Shown here one piece after another: positions 27,639-36,005 of a stretch of 64,000 nt of DNA. Location: the NCBI RefSeq assembly GCF_014202315.1, contig NZ_JACHGN010000003.1, forward strand, positions 434,001 to 498,000, written 5' to 3'. This stretch comes from Thermocatellispora tengchongensis (lineage in GTDB: Bacteria > Actinomycetota > Actinomycetes > Streptosporangiales > Streptosporangiaceae). A program made the position numbers and the translations under genes. The notes beneath the pieces were generated by a model, which worked only from the letters and a program-made list of their open reading frames with translations, was not told the DNA's origin and did no database searches. Position 1 is the stretch's first letter; the number at the start of each line of letters is the position of its first letter.

Positions 27639-28016
27639 GTGGCGACCATCGCGGTAACCGAGAAGAACTTCAACGAGATTGCCGACCAGGGCATCGTGCT
27701 GCTGGACTTCTGGGCGGCGTGGTGCGGGCCGTGCCGCACCTTCGGCCCGATCTTCGAGAAGGCCTCCGAGAAGCACCAGGACATCACGTTCGGCAAGATC
27801 GACACCGAGCAGGAGCGCGGCCTCGCCGAGGGCTTCGAGATCACCTCGATCCCCACGGTCATGGCCATCCGCGATGGCATCGTGGTCTTCGCCCAGCCCG
27901 GCGCGCTGCCCGCGCCGATGCTGGAGGACCTGATCTCGCAGGTGCGCGCGCTCGACATGGACCAGATCCGCAGCGAGCTCGCGGCCGAGCTGAACGGCGG
28001 CGAGCAGCAGAACTGA
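27639..28016 (+). CDS. Thioredoxin
   Basis: 125 aa, single thioredoxin domain with active site W28-C29-G-P-C32 and the cis-proline loop ITSIPTVMAI. GTG 27639 is preceded by GAGGAG with 6-nt spacing; the frame extends 69 nt further upstream without support. The ~20-residue C-terminal helix (LDMDQIRSELAAEL) is slightly longer than usual. A cytoplasmic disulfide reductant, standing alone and followed immediately by a strong terminator. Confidence 0.95.
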   Translation: MATIAVTEKNFNEIADQGIVLLDFWAAWCGPCRTFGPIFEKASEKHQDITFGKIDTEQERGLAEGFEITSIPTVMAIRDGIVVFAQPGALPAPMLEDLISQVRALDMDQIRSELAAELNGGEQQN

Positions 28017-28017
28017 G

Positions 28018-28043
28018 GAAGGGGAGCGGAGACGCTCCCCTTC
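28018..28043 (+). terminator. Terminator with GAGA tetraloop
   Basis: GAAGGGGAGCG and its complement form an 11-bp stem closed by GAGA, starting directly after the thioredoxin stop and followed by a pyrimidine-rich run. Confidence 0.85.
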
Positions 28044-28159
28044 TCTCGTCGCGCCCCTCGGGAGAGGCCGCCTCGCGGAGGAGCCGCTCTCCCGGAGGAG
28101 CGGCCCTCGCGGAGGAGCCGGCTTCCGGAGGAGGAGCGCCCCTCGTGGAAGGGCGGCCC
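28044..28159. repeat. GGAGGAGC-type short repeats
   Basis: Degenerate direct repeats around CTCGCGGAGGAGC and CCCGGAGGAGC fill the gap between thioredoxin and the convergent DAHP synthase stop. No coding or known signal is seen. Confidence 0.4.
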
Positions 28160-29500
28160 TCAGGAGGAGCGGTACAGCTCGGCGACCCGGAAGGCGAGGT
28201 CGAGCGACTGGCCGCGGTTGAGCCGGGGGTCGCAGGCGGTCTCGTAGCGCAGGGCCAGGTCGTCCTCGACGACCGGGTGGCCGCCGCCCACGCACTCGGT
28301 GACGTCGTCGCCCGTGAACTCGATGTGGATGCCGCCGGGGTGGGTGCCGAGCGCGTGGTGCACCTCGAAGAACCCGGCGACCTCGTCGAGCACGTCGTCG
28401 AGGCGGCGCGTCTTGTGGCCGCTGGGCGCCTCGAAGGTGTTGCCGTGCATCGGGTCGCACACCCAGGCCACCTGGGCGCCGCTGGCGGTGACCTTCTCCA
28501 CCAGGATCGGCAGCGCGTCGCGGATCTTGGAGGCGCCCATGCGGGTGATGAAGGTCAGCCGGCCGGGCTCGTTGGCCGGGTTGAGCTTCTCGATCAGCGC
28601 GAGCGCGTCCTCGGGGGTGCTGGAGGGGCCGAGCTTGACGCCGATCGGGTTGCGGATGCGGCTGAAGAACTCGACATGAGCGCCGTCGAGCTGCCGCGTG
28701 CGCTCGCCGATCCACACCATGTGCGCCGAGACGTCGTACGGCTGCCCGGTGCGGGAGTCGATCCGGGTGAGCGCCCGGTCGTAGTCGAGGATGAGCGCCT
28801 CGTGCGAGGAGTAGAACTCCACGGTGTGGAACTCCTCCGGGTCGGCGCCGCAGGCCCGCATGAACGCCAGCGCCTGGTCGATCTCGCGGGCCAGCCGCTC
28901 GTAGCGCTGCCCGGCCGGCGAGCCGGCCACGAAGTCCTGGTTCCAGGCGTGCACCTGGCGCAGGTCGGCGTAGCCGCCCTTGGTGAAGGCCCGGCACAGA
29001 TTGAGCGTCACCGCAGCGGAGTGGTAGGCGCGCAGCAGCCGCCACGGGTCGGGCGTGCGGGCCTCGGGGGTGAACTCGAACCCGTTGACCATGTCGCCCC
29101 GGTAGGCCGGCAGCTCGACGCCGTCGCGCACCTCGGTCGGCTTGGACCGCGGCTTGGCGAACTGGCCCGCCATCCGGCCGATCTTCACGATCGGCACCCG
29201 GCCCGCGTAGGTGAGCACGATCGCCATCTGCAGCAGGGTCTTGAGCTTGTTGCGCACGGCGTCGGCCGTGGCCCCGGCGAAGGTCTCGGCGCAGTCGCCG
29301 CCCTGCAGCACGAACGCCTCGCCGCGCGCGACCGCGGCGAGTTCGGATTTGAGCTGGTCGCACTCCCCGGCGAACACCAGGGGCGGCAGCCCGGCCAGCT
29401 CGGCGACGACCTTGTCCAGCTCGGCGCGGTCGGGCCAGTCGGGCTGCTGCGCCGCCGGCAGGTCACGCCAGGAATCGAGGTTGTGTGGTTCTGCGCTCAC
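28160..29500 (-). CDS. aroG: Class II DAHP synthase
   Basis: 446 aa, 3-deoxy-D-arabino-heptulosonate-7-phosphate synthase, which condenses phosphoenolpyruvate with erythrose-4-phosphate in the first shikimate step. Class II signatures include FVLQGGDCAETF, KIGRMAGQFAKPRS, YRGDMVNG, HTVEFYSSHEALIL, WIGERTRQLDGAH and HPGGIHIEFTGDDVTECVGG. Full length. GTG start at 29500 without a ribosome site; TAGCCT eight nt upstream suggests leaderless expression. It is stand-alone. It would also feed tryptophan and kynurenine precursors, though no direct link to the cluster is shown. Confidence 0.96.
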   Translation of the reverse strand: MSAEPHNLDSWRDLPAAQQPDWPDRAELDKVVAELAGLPPLVFAGECDQLKSELAAVARGEAFVLQGGDCAETFAGATADAVRNKLKTLLQMAIVLTYAGRVPIVKIGRMAGQFAKPRSKPTEVRDGVELPAYRGDMVNGFEFTPEARTPDPWRLLRAYHSAAVTLNLCRAFTKGGYADLRQVHAWNQDFVAGSPAGQRYERLAREIDQALAFMRACGADPEEFHTVEFYSSHEALILDYDRALTRIDSRTGQPYDVSAHMVWIGERTRQLDGAHVEFFSRIRNPIGVKLGPSSTPEDALALIEKLNPANEPGRLTFITRMGASKIRDALPILVEKVTASGAQVAWVCDPMHGNTFEAPSGHKTRRLDDVLDEVAGFFEVHHALGTHPGGIHIEFTGDDVTECVGGGHPVVEDDLALRYETACDPRLNRGQSLDLAFRVAELYRSS

Positions 29501-29549
29501 GGGATATCAGGCTATTGCACGGCGCGGGGATAACCAGGCTCATGTCCAC

Positions 29550-30821
29550 CTACTGAGAAGATTCTTCTACCGTGAATTCCCGGTTCACATGCTCGGGGAG
29601 CACGCCGAGCCCGATGAACAGGCCGATGAGCCGGCGCAGCGCCAGCGGCGCGCGGGCGAGCCTGGCGGGCAGCGGCAGGGCGTCCGGGCGCGTCCCGGCG
29701 AGCGCCGGGCGGATCACCCGGTTCTGCACCGTCACCTGCACGAGCTGGGTGACGGCGGCCGGGATCTGCCGCCGCCGCTGCACCCTGGCCAGCAGCGAGT
29801 CGGGCACCGGGTCGAGCACCGGCCCGCCGCCGCGGGCCCGCTGGGCGCGTACGAGCGGGGCCGCGAGCAGGTTGCCGGCGGCGATGGCGTCCTGGATGGC
29901 CAGGTTGATGCCGACCCCGCCGATCGGCGACATGGCGTGCGCGGCGTCGCCGATGCACAGCAGGCCCGGCCGGTGCCACAGCGGCAGCCGGTCCACCCGC
30001 ACCACCAGCACGCTGGTGTCGGCGAAGGACGTGACCTCCTTGACCCGCTCGCCCAGGAAGGGGATCAGCTCGGCGACCGAGGCGCGGAACCGCTCCACGC
30101 CGCGCTCGCGCAGCTCGCCGAAGCCGCCCTTGGGGATCAGGTACGCGAGCTGCCAGTAGCTCTCGCGGTTGATCGCCACCATCGCCCCGCCGGGCACGAT
30201 GCGCAGGAACGGCTCGGCCGGGTCGCCGGGGTCGCGGGTGATCCGGAACCACACCACGTCCATGGGCGCGCCGAAGTCGCGGGGCCGCAGCCCGGCCTCG
30301 CGGCGCACGTCCGACTCGCGCCCGTCGGCCCCGACGGTGAGCGCGGCCCGGATCTCGTGCTCGGCGCCCCCGCCCGCCGCCGACAGGTCGCGGTAGCGCA
30401 GGCCGCGTACGGCGCCGTCCTCCTCGATCAGGCCGCACGCCTCGGCCTCCATGAGCACCCGCAGGCTGGGATGGCGGCGGGCGTGCGCGACGAGCAGGTT
30501 GAGGAAGTCCCACTGCGGGACGAAGGCGATGTAGCGATAGCGGCCCGGGATCCCGGACAGCTCGGCCACCGGCGTGTACTCCGAGCCGTTGAAGAACGCC
30601 AGCCGCTCCGCCCTGCGGTGGGGCAGCCGGTGGAACTCCTCGGCCAGCCCCAGCTCGTCCAGGGCCTGGAGGGTCGAGGGGTGGATCGTGTCACCCCGGA
30701 AGTCGCGCAGGAAGTCGGCGTGCTTCTCCAGCAGCACCACATCGACGCCGGCGCGGGCGAGGAGCAGGGCGAGCATGGCGCCGGCGGGCCCGCCGCCGGC
30801 GATGACGCATGAGGTCCGCAT
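29550..30821 (-). CDS. FAD-dependent monooxygenase (PHBH/UbiH type)
   Basis: 423 aa. GGGPAGAMLALLLARAGVDVVLLEKH is the N-terminal dinucleotide fold, here spanning residues ~7-32, and GDAAHAMSPIGGVGINLAIQDA is the FAD-contact motif near the C-terminal third. The aromatic-ring hydroxylase fold is clear. ATG 30821 is chosen because the fold starts six residues later; the frame is open for 25 more codons. Not clustered with a pathway, so the substrate is unknown. It is divergent from the sigma factor gene. Confidence 0.87.
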   Translation of the reverse strand: MRTSCVIAGGGPAGAMLALLLARAGVDVVLLEKHADFLRDFRGDTIHPSTLQALDELGLAEEFHRLPHRRAERLAFFNGSEYTPVAELSGIPGRYRYIAFVPQWDFLNLLVAHARRHPSLRVLMEAEACGLIEEDGAVRGLRYRDLSAAGGGAEHEIRAALTVGADGRESDVRREAGLRPRDFGAPMDVVWFRITRDPGDPAEPFLRIVPGGAMVAINRESYWQLAYLIPKGGFGELRERGVERFRASVAELIPFLGERVKEVTSFADTSVLVVRVDRLPLWHRPGLLCIGDAAHAMSPIGGVGINLAIQDAIAAGNLLAAPLVRAQRARGGGPVLDPVPDSLLARVQRRRQIPAAVTQLVQVTVQNRVIRPALAGTRPDALPLPARLARAPLALRRLIGLFIGLGVLPEHVNREFTVEESSQ

Positions 30822-31098
30822 GATTTCATCACCCACTGAATAGTCCGCACAAATCAGCGTGCCCCGCAATCCACGGCCCAACCGGCGACGAATCATCCGT
30901 GCACGGCCGAACGGCGATCATCCGATGACCGAACCCGTTTCACCCGCATCCCGCCTGCTCAAGGGAGGCGGCCCAGGACCCGAAGGGATGGCGAGAGTTG
31001 CGCACCCTGATCACGTGCCGATACCGGGCGGCCTTCCCACCTGCGGGGACGGGGCGGTTGAGAAGGGCCCGCCGGGGCCTGGAACGCGGTGGTGGACG

Positions 31099-31698
31099 GT
31101 GAGCGGCAGTCCATGGCAGGGCGGCTCGCCGGCGCCGGGGACGGCGGGCCGCGCGGAGGGGCTGGAGGAGCTGCTGGCCCGCGTGGCGGCGGGCGACGAG
31201 GCCGCCTTCGAGCGCGTGTACGGGATGCTCGCCCCGGCCGTGTACGGTCTGGCGCGGCGCGTCCTGCGCGACCCGGCGCAGGCGGAGGAGGTCGCGCAGG
31301 AGGTGCTGGTCGAGGTCTGGCGCACCGCCTCCCGCTACGACCCCGGCCGGGGCAGCGCCCTGTCGTGGGTGATGACCATGGCGCACCACCGCGCGGTGGA
31401 CCGGGTCCGCTCCGTCCAGGCCGCCATCGACCGCGACACCCGGGCCGCGCACCGCGAGCACCGCGTCGCCTACGACGAGGTGGCCGAGGCCGTGACCACC
31501 AGGCTGGAGGGCGAGCGGGCGCGCCGCTGCCTGGACGGCCTGACCGAGCTGCAGCGCCGGTCGGTCGAGCTGGCCTTCTACGGCGGCTACTCCTATCCCG
31601 AGGTGGCAGGGCTGCTGAAGATACCGCTGGGCACCGTGAAGACCAGGATGCGCGACGGGCTGGTGCGGCTCCGCGACTGCATGGGGGTGGAACGGTGA
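31099..31698 (+). CDS. ECF sigma factor, SigK-like
   Basis: About 199 aa. Region 2 is LLARVAAGDEAAFERVYGML...AEEVAQEVLVEVW and region 4 is LTELQRRSVELAFYGGYSYPEVAGLLKIPLGTVKTRMRDGL. The frame opens much earlier (ATG 30925, ATG 30988), but codons before 31099 lose the strong G/C third-position bias, so GTG 31099, after GGTGGTGG, is preferred. The stop overlaps the anti-sigma start (GTGA). In the SigK-RskA system a membrane anti-sigma factor holds the sigma factor until released by proteolysis. The ~270 bp upstream has no gene and must hold the promoter. Confidence 0.9.
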   Translation: MSGSPWQGGSPAPGTAGRAEGLEELLARVAAGDEAAFERVYGMLAPAVYGLARRVLRDPAQAEEVAQEVLVEVWRTASRYDPGRGSALSWVMTMAHHRAVDRVRSVQAAIDRDTRAAHREHRVAYDEVAEAVTTRLEGERARRCLDGLTELQRRSVELAFYGGYSYPEVAGLLKIPLGTVKTRMRDGLVRLRDCMGVER

Positions 31699-32540
31699 AC
31701 GACGACCTCCACACGCTGGCGGGGGCCTACGCCCTCGACGCGCTGCCCGAGGGCGAGCGACGGCCCTTCGAGCGGCACCTGGAGCGCTGCGAGCCGTGCT
31801 CGGCCGAGGTGCGCGGGCTGACGGAGACCGCCGCCCGGCTGGCCCTGGCCGCGGCCGTGCAGCCGCCGGCCGGGCTGCGCGAGCGGGTGCTCGCCGAGAT
31901 CGCCACGGTGCGGCAGCTCGCCCCGGCTCCCTCCCATGGGGCCGCCGCGCCGACCGTGGTGGTGCCGCGCGCCGCCCTGGGCGGCCCCGCCGGCACGCGG
32001 GCGGCGACCGCGCCGGAGGCTGCGTCGGAGTCTGTGGAGGAGCGGGTACGCCGCCGCGCCGCGCGCCGCCGCGTCCCGTGGCGCGGCCGGGTGCCGGCCG
32101 GGATCGCCGCGGTGTCCGCCGCCGCCGCGGTCACCCTGGGCGTGGTCGCCGTGGACGCCCGCCGCGACCTCGACGCCGAGCGGGCCAGGGCCCGTACGGT
32201 GGCCGCCGTCCTGGCCGCGCCCGACGCCGCCACGGTGGTGCGCCCGCTCACCGGGGGCGGCTCGGCGACCCTGGTGGTCTCGCGCAGCCGCGGCGAGATG
32301 GTGGTCACCTCCGGCGACCTGACCCCGCTCGGCGACTCGCGGGTCTACGAGATGTGGCTGATGGGCCCCGACGGCGTCAGGCCCGCCGGGCTGGTGCCGG
32401 GCGCCAACGGCGTCAGCACCGCCGTGGTGGCCCTGACCGCCAAGGCCGAGCGCTTCGGCCTCACCGTGGAGCCGGCCGGCGGCTCGGCGCGGCCGACCAC
32501 CACGCCGATCCTGCTCGCCGAGTTGCCCGGGACGCCCTGA
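31695..32540 (+). CDS. Anti-sigma factor, RskA-like
   Basis: 281 aa, overlapping the sigma gene by GTGA. The N-terminus has the zinc-binding anti-sigma motif H-x3-C-x2-C (HLERCEPC). One transmembrane segment lies in the middle (VPAGIAAVSAAAAVTLGVVAV), and the extracytoplasmic part is the RskA C-terminal domain (SRVYEMWLMGPDGVRPAGLV). It would sequester the partner sigma factor at the inner face of the membrane and release it on an envelope or redox signal. Confidence 0.93.
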   Translation: MNDDLHTLAGAYALDALPEGERRPFERHLERCEPCSAEVRGLTETAARLALAAAVQPPAGLRERVLAEIATVRQLAPAPSHGAAAPTVVVPRAALGGPAGTRAATAPEAASESVEERVRRRAARRRVPWRGRVPAGIAAVSAAAAVTLGVVAVDARRDLDAERARARTVAAVLAAPDAATVVRPLTGGGSATLVVSRSRGEMVVTSGDLTPLGDSRVYEMWLMGPDGVRPAGLVPGANGVSTAVVALTAKAERFGLTVEPAGGSARPTTTPILLAELPGTP

Positions 32541-32604
32541 CCGCCACGGGCGGCGCGGTCAGGCGCTCAGGCGCAGGCAGGCGCGGCCAGGCCGGCAGGC
32601 CCGC

Positions 32605-33600
32605 TCAGGCCGTGCGCAGCCGGGCCAGGATCTCGGTGAGGTGCGTGACCGAGAGGTCGCGCACCCGGGCGTAGGACTCCTCGGGGTACTGCCGCGGCCC
32701 GTTCTCCACCAGCAGGATCAGGTACAGGTAGGCCCGGTACAGCGCCAGGCGGGTGCGCGCCGAGGGCGTCAGCTCCACGGTGCCGCCCGCCTCGCGGTAG
32801 CCGGTCACCAGGTCGTCGGTCTCGTCCAGCTCGCCGAAGATGGTCGGGGTGACGAAGTCGGCCAGCGGGTCGCCCCAGAACGAGCGCTCGTGGTCGATGA
32901 TCGCCTGGATGCGGGGCGGGCCGTCGCCGAAGGTGAGGAAGACGTTGCCGGGCCAGATGTCGAAGTGCACCAGCGAGGGGGTGCGCACGTCGTCCAGCGC
33001 GCCCGCGGCGCCCTCGACGATCGCGGCGATCTCGGCGGGGGGCAGCGGCAGCGCGATGCCGTAGCGGCGCGAGTCGGCCAGCAGCGCCCGCACCATGGCC
33101 AGGAACGCCACTCGCCACGTCGGCCCGGCCGGCGCACCGCTCGGGTAGCCGTACTCGGTGCCGGTGATGGCGTTGAACCTGGCCATGTGCCCGCCCAGCT
33201 CGCGCCGGATCGCGCGCTGCTGCTCCTCGCTCAGCCGGTCGCCGGCCCGGTTCCACGGCACCCCGTCCAGGTCGGCCAGCACCAGGTAGTCGCCGCCCAG
33301 CACCGGGTCGTCGAACCCGGCCCGGACCAGCTCCGGCACCGGCACGCCCGCCTTCGCGCACAGCTCGTACACCCGCGCCTCGGTGCGCAGCAGGCCGCGC
33401 TCGTAGGTGAGCTGCTCCAGCTCCGGAGGCGGCGACAGCTTCAGCACCAGCCGCCGCCCGTCGTCGGTGGTCAGCCGCCACACCGCGTTCGCGTACCCGT
33501 CGGCCAGCTCCTCGGCCGTCACCACTCCGGCGCCGACAGCCCGGCGCACCAGCGCGTCGAGCCGGGCGGCGTCGAGCACCCGCTTGGTCCTGCTCTCCAC
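32605..33600 (-). CDS. Aminoglycoside-phosphotransferase-fold kinase
   Basis: 331 aa with a protein-kinase-like fold: N-lobe GYANAVWRLTTDDGRRLVLKLSP, catalytic loop LVHFDIWPGN (H-x-D-x4-N, near residue 213) and metal loop IIDHERSFWGDPLADF. GTG start with GGGAGG 5 nt upstream. Members phosphorylate antibiotics or small alcohols such as choline, homoserine or sugars. Placed just downstream of an aldose epimerase and a beta-glucosidase, it might act on a sugar, or protect the host from a cluster product; both are inference. Confidence 0.83.
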   Translation of the reverse strand: MESRTKRVLDAARLDALVRRAVGAGVVTAEELADGYANAVWRLTTDDGRRLVLKLSPPPELEQLTYERGLLRTEARVYELCAKAGVPVPELVRAGFDDPVLGGDYLVLADLDGVPWNRAGDRLSEEQQRAIRRELGGHMARFNAITGTEYGYPSGAPAGPTWRVAFLAMVRALLADSRRYGIALPLPPAEIAAIVEGAAGALDDVRTPSLVHFDIWPGNVFLTFGDGPPRIQAIIDHERSFWGDPLADFVTPTIFGELDETDDLVTGYREAGGTVELTPSARTRLALYRAYLYLILLVENGPRQYPEESYARVRDLSVTHLTEILARLRTA

Positions 33601-33611
33601 GCGTCCTCCCT

Positions 33612-33656
33612 GTCAGGTGGGGGATGGCGCCGTCAGGTGGGGGATGGCGCCGTCAG
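33612..33656. repeat. Perfect 20-bp tandem duplication
   Basis: GTCAGGTGGGGGATGGCGCC at 33612-33631 is repeated exactly at 33632-33651, followed by a partial GTCAG. It lies between the kinase start and the epimerase stop; each copy carries TCA, the complement of a stop codon. Confidence 0.85.
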
Positions 33657-34552
33657 AAGGCGGAGATCGTCCAGCTCGCCTCGTGCTTGTCGCCGGGGTG
33701 CAGCTCGACCAGGTCGGTGCCGGAGTTGAACGCGTCGGGCGGGCAGGTCATCGGCTCGACCGCGATGCCGGCGTGCCCGAGCCCGGTGCCGGTGCACACC
33801 TGCACCCAGGGCAGCACGGCCGGGTCCCAGCGCATCTCGACGCCGCCCGCCGGGCCGCGCAGCCTGACCGCCGCAGAACCGGTGCGGCCCGGGGTGATCG
33901 CGGTGAACGCGTGGTCCACCGCCGTGGCCCCGACCGGCCGCGCCACCCGGAAGTCGTACGGCGTGCCCGCCACGTCCTCCAGCGAGCGCGGCAGCAGCGC
34001 CTGGTCCACCAGCAGCACCCGGTCCGCCGGCACCTCCAGCTCCCACGGGTCCACCGGCCCGTCGCCCGCCAGCAGCCACGGGTGCGGCCCGCACCCGTAC
34101 GGCGCCACCCGGTCGCCGACGTTCTCGGCGGTCAGCGTCGTGGTCAGGCCCTCGGGCGTGAGCGTGTAGAGGGCCTGGAGCGCCAGCGTGTACGGGTAGC
34201 CGGGGCGGGGCGCGATGGTGTGGGTCAGCCGGACGAAGCCCTGCTCGTCCTCGACCTGCAGCCACTCCACGGCCTCCCAGGGCCCCTCGGCGACCAGCCC
34301 GTGCAGGGCGTTCCCCAGGTCCTCCTCGTTGACCGGCAGGCTGTGGAGCTCGCCGCGGTAGGTGTAGCGGGCGCCGCCGATCCGGTTGGGCCAGGGCGCG
34401 AGCAGGGTGCCGCTGTAGTAGGGGATCGGGCCGCCGGGGGCCCAGCTCGTGACCAGCTCGCGCGCGCCGTGGCGGAGCACGCGCAACGCGCCCGCGCGCT
34501 CGTCGATCTCGGCGTACGCCGGGCCGCTGCGGATGGTGAACTGGCGGGACAC
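33653..34552 (-). CDS. Aldose 1-epimerase family protein
   Basis: 299 aa, galactose-mutarotase fold: GTLLAPWPNRIGGARYTYRG (substrate Asn-Arg), ALHGLV, PYGCGPHPWLL (catalytic-type His) and AVEPMTCPPDAFN. It should interconvert alpha and beta anomers of a free aldose such as the glucose released by beta-glucosidase. The GTG start follows GAGAGGAC. It lies 92 bp downstream of a GH1 gene on the same strand, with no terminator seen between them, so the two are probably co-transcribed. Confidence 0.9.
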   Translation of the reverse strand: MSRQFTIRSGPAYAEIDERAGALRVLRHGARELVTSWAPGGPIPYYSGTLLAPWPNRIGGARYTYRGELHSLPVNEEDLGNALHGLVAEGPWEAVEWLQVEDEQGFVRLTHTIAPRPGYPYTLALQALYTLTPEGLTTTLTAENVGDRVAPYGCGPHPWLLAGDGPVDPWELEVPADRVLLVDQALLPRSLEDVAGTPYDFRVARPVGATAVDHAFTAITPGRTGSAAVRLRGPAGGVEMRWDPAVLPWVQVCTGTGLGHAGIAVEPMTCPPDAFNSGTDLVELHPGDKHEASWTISAF

Positions 34553-34644
34553 GGGAAAGGTCCTCTCGGGTCGGGGAGGGCGGGCGGGTGCGGCCGCCAC
34601 GGGCGAGATCGTATCGCCGCAGCTCGTCCGGGGGAGGTGGCGGG

Positions 34645-35967
34645 TCAGCGCAGCACGCCCCGGCGGATCAGGTCGCGGTACCACAGGGCGCTGTCCTTGG
34701 GGGTGCGCCGCTGGGTCTCGAAGTCCACGTACACCAGGCCGAACCGCTGGCTGTAGCCCTCGGCCCACTCGAAGTTGTCCAGCAGCGACCAGGCGTGGTA
34801 GCCCTCCACCGGCACGCCCTCGGCCATGGCCCGGTGCATGGCGGCCAGGTGGTCGCGGTGGTAGGCGATCCGGCCGGTGTCGCGCACCCTGCCGTCGGGG
34901 CCGGGGGCGTCGGTGGTGGGCAGGCCGTTCTCGGTGATCCGCAGCGGCACGGCCGGATAGTCGCGGTGCAGCCGGACCAGGATGTCGTACAGGCCCTCGG
35001 GGTGGATCTCCAGCCACTCGGCCTGGGCGACGGGGTGCTTGAAGACCCGCCGGCCGGCGCCGTCGACGTACTTGGGGTTGTAGTACTGCACACCCAGCAG
35101 GTCCACCGGCTCGGCGATGACGGCCAGGTCGCCGTCGAGCACGTGGCGGGGCATGGGGCTGCGCCGCGCGATCCACTCCATCATGTCGTCGGGGTAGCGG
35201 CCGAGCAGGATGGGGTCGAGGTAGATGCGGTTCTCCAGCCCGTCGTACAGGTGCGCCTGCTCGCGGGCGGCGTCGCCGTCGTCGGCGGGGTAGACCGGCG
35301 ACAGGTTGAGCGCGGGCCCGATGCGCCGGCCGGGGTGGAGGGCGTGCAGCGCCTGCGCGGCCAGGCCGTGCGCGAGGTGCAGGTGGTGCAGCGCGACGTA
35401 GGACCGGGCGGGGTCGGTGATGCCGGGGGCGTGGACGCCCATCTGGTAGCCGGCCTCCACGACCGTCTTGGGCTCGTTGATCGTGCCCCAGTCGGCGACG
35501 TCGAGCGCGTCGAAGACGGTCTGCGCGTAGTCGGCGAACCACAGCGCGCAGTCGCGGTTCTCCCAGCCGCCCTTGTCCTGGAGGGCCTGCGGCAGGTCCC
35601 AGTGGAACAGCGTCGCGAGGGGCCGGATGCCGCGGGCGTGCAGGCCGTCCACCAGTCGCCGGTAGAAGTCCAGGCCCTTCTGGTTGACCTGCCCGGTGCC
35701 CTCCGGCAGCACGCGGGACCAGGAGATCGAGAACCGGTAGCTGCGCAGCGCGAGCGCGGCCATCAGGTCCAGGTCCTCGGACAGGAGGTGGTAGTGCCCG
35801 GCCGCCACGTCGCCGGTGTCGCCGCCGCGCACCTTTCCCGGGGTGTGGCTGAAGGTGTCCCACACCGACGGCCCCCGGCCGTCCTCGGCGGCGGCGCCCT
35901 CGATCTGGTACGACGACGTGGCCGCTCCCCACACGAAGCCGTCGGGGAATCGCAGGTTCAGCTCCAT
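34645..35967 (-). CDS. GH1 beta-glucosidase (first copy)
   Basis: 440 aa, complete family 1 glycoside hydrolase without a signal peptide, so intracellular. Acid/base E165 is in TINEP, nucleophile E346 in ITENG, and the N-terminal signature is FVWGAATSSYQIEGAAAEDGRG. It should cleave cellobiose or another beta-glucoside. The ATG lies 16 bp from a perfect CebR box and 10 bp after TATAGA (35978-35983, minus strand), which predicts an almost leaderless, CebR-controlled transcript. It could also serve to deglycosylate a product of the neighbouring NRPS cluster. Confidence 0.94.
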   Translation of the reverse strand: MELNLRFPDGFVWGAATSSYQIEGAAAEDGRGPSVWDTFSHTPGKVRGGDTGDVAAGHYHLLSEDLDLMAALALRSYRFSISWSRVLPEGTGQVNQKGLDFYRRLVDGLHARGIRPLATLFHWDLPQALQDKGGWENRDCALWFADYAQTVFDALDVADWGTINEPKTVVEAGYQMGVHAPGITDPARSYVALHHLHLAHGLAAQALHALHPGRRIGPALNLSPVYPADDGDAAREQAHLYDGLENRIYLDPILLGRYPDDMMEWIARRSPMPRHVLDGDLAVIAEPVDLLGVQYYNPKYVDGAGRRVFKHPVAQAEWLEIHPEGLYDILVRLHRDYPAVPLRITENGLPTTDAPGPDGRVRDTGRIAYHRDHLAAMHRAMAEGVPVEGYHAWSLLDNFEWAEGYSQRFGLVYVDFETQRRTPKDSALWYRDLIRRGVLR

Positions 35968-35977
35968 GGACCGGCAG

Positions 35978-36005
35978 TCTATATGGGAGCGCTCCCACCG
36001 GAAAG
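35978..36005 (-). promoter_or_regulatory. CebR box inside the GH1 promoter
   Basis: TGGGAGCGCTCCCA (35984-35997), the known Streptomyces CebR operator sequence, fills the spacer between CTTTCC (36000-36005) and a -10 TATAGA (35978-35983). The same bases encode the last residues of the upstream E2 protein. Confidence 0.8.

Noticed and set aside
30925-31098. N-terminal extension of the SigK-like factor from ATG 30925
   Set aside because: Third-position G/C drops sharply in this stretch and there is no ribosome site; the sigma fold begins after GTG 31099.
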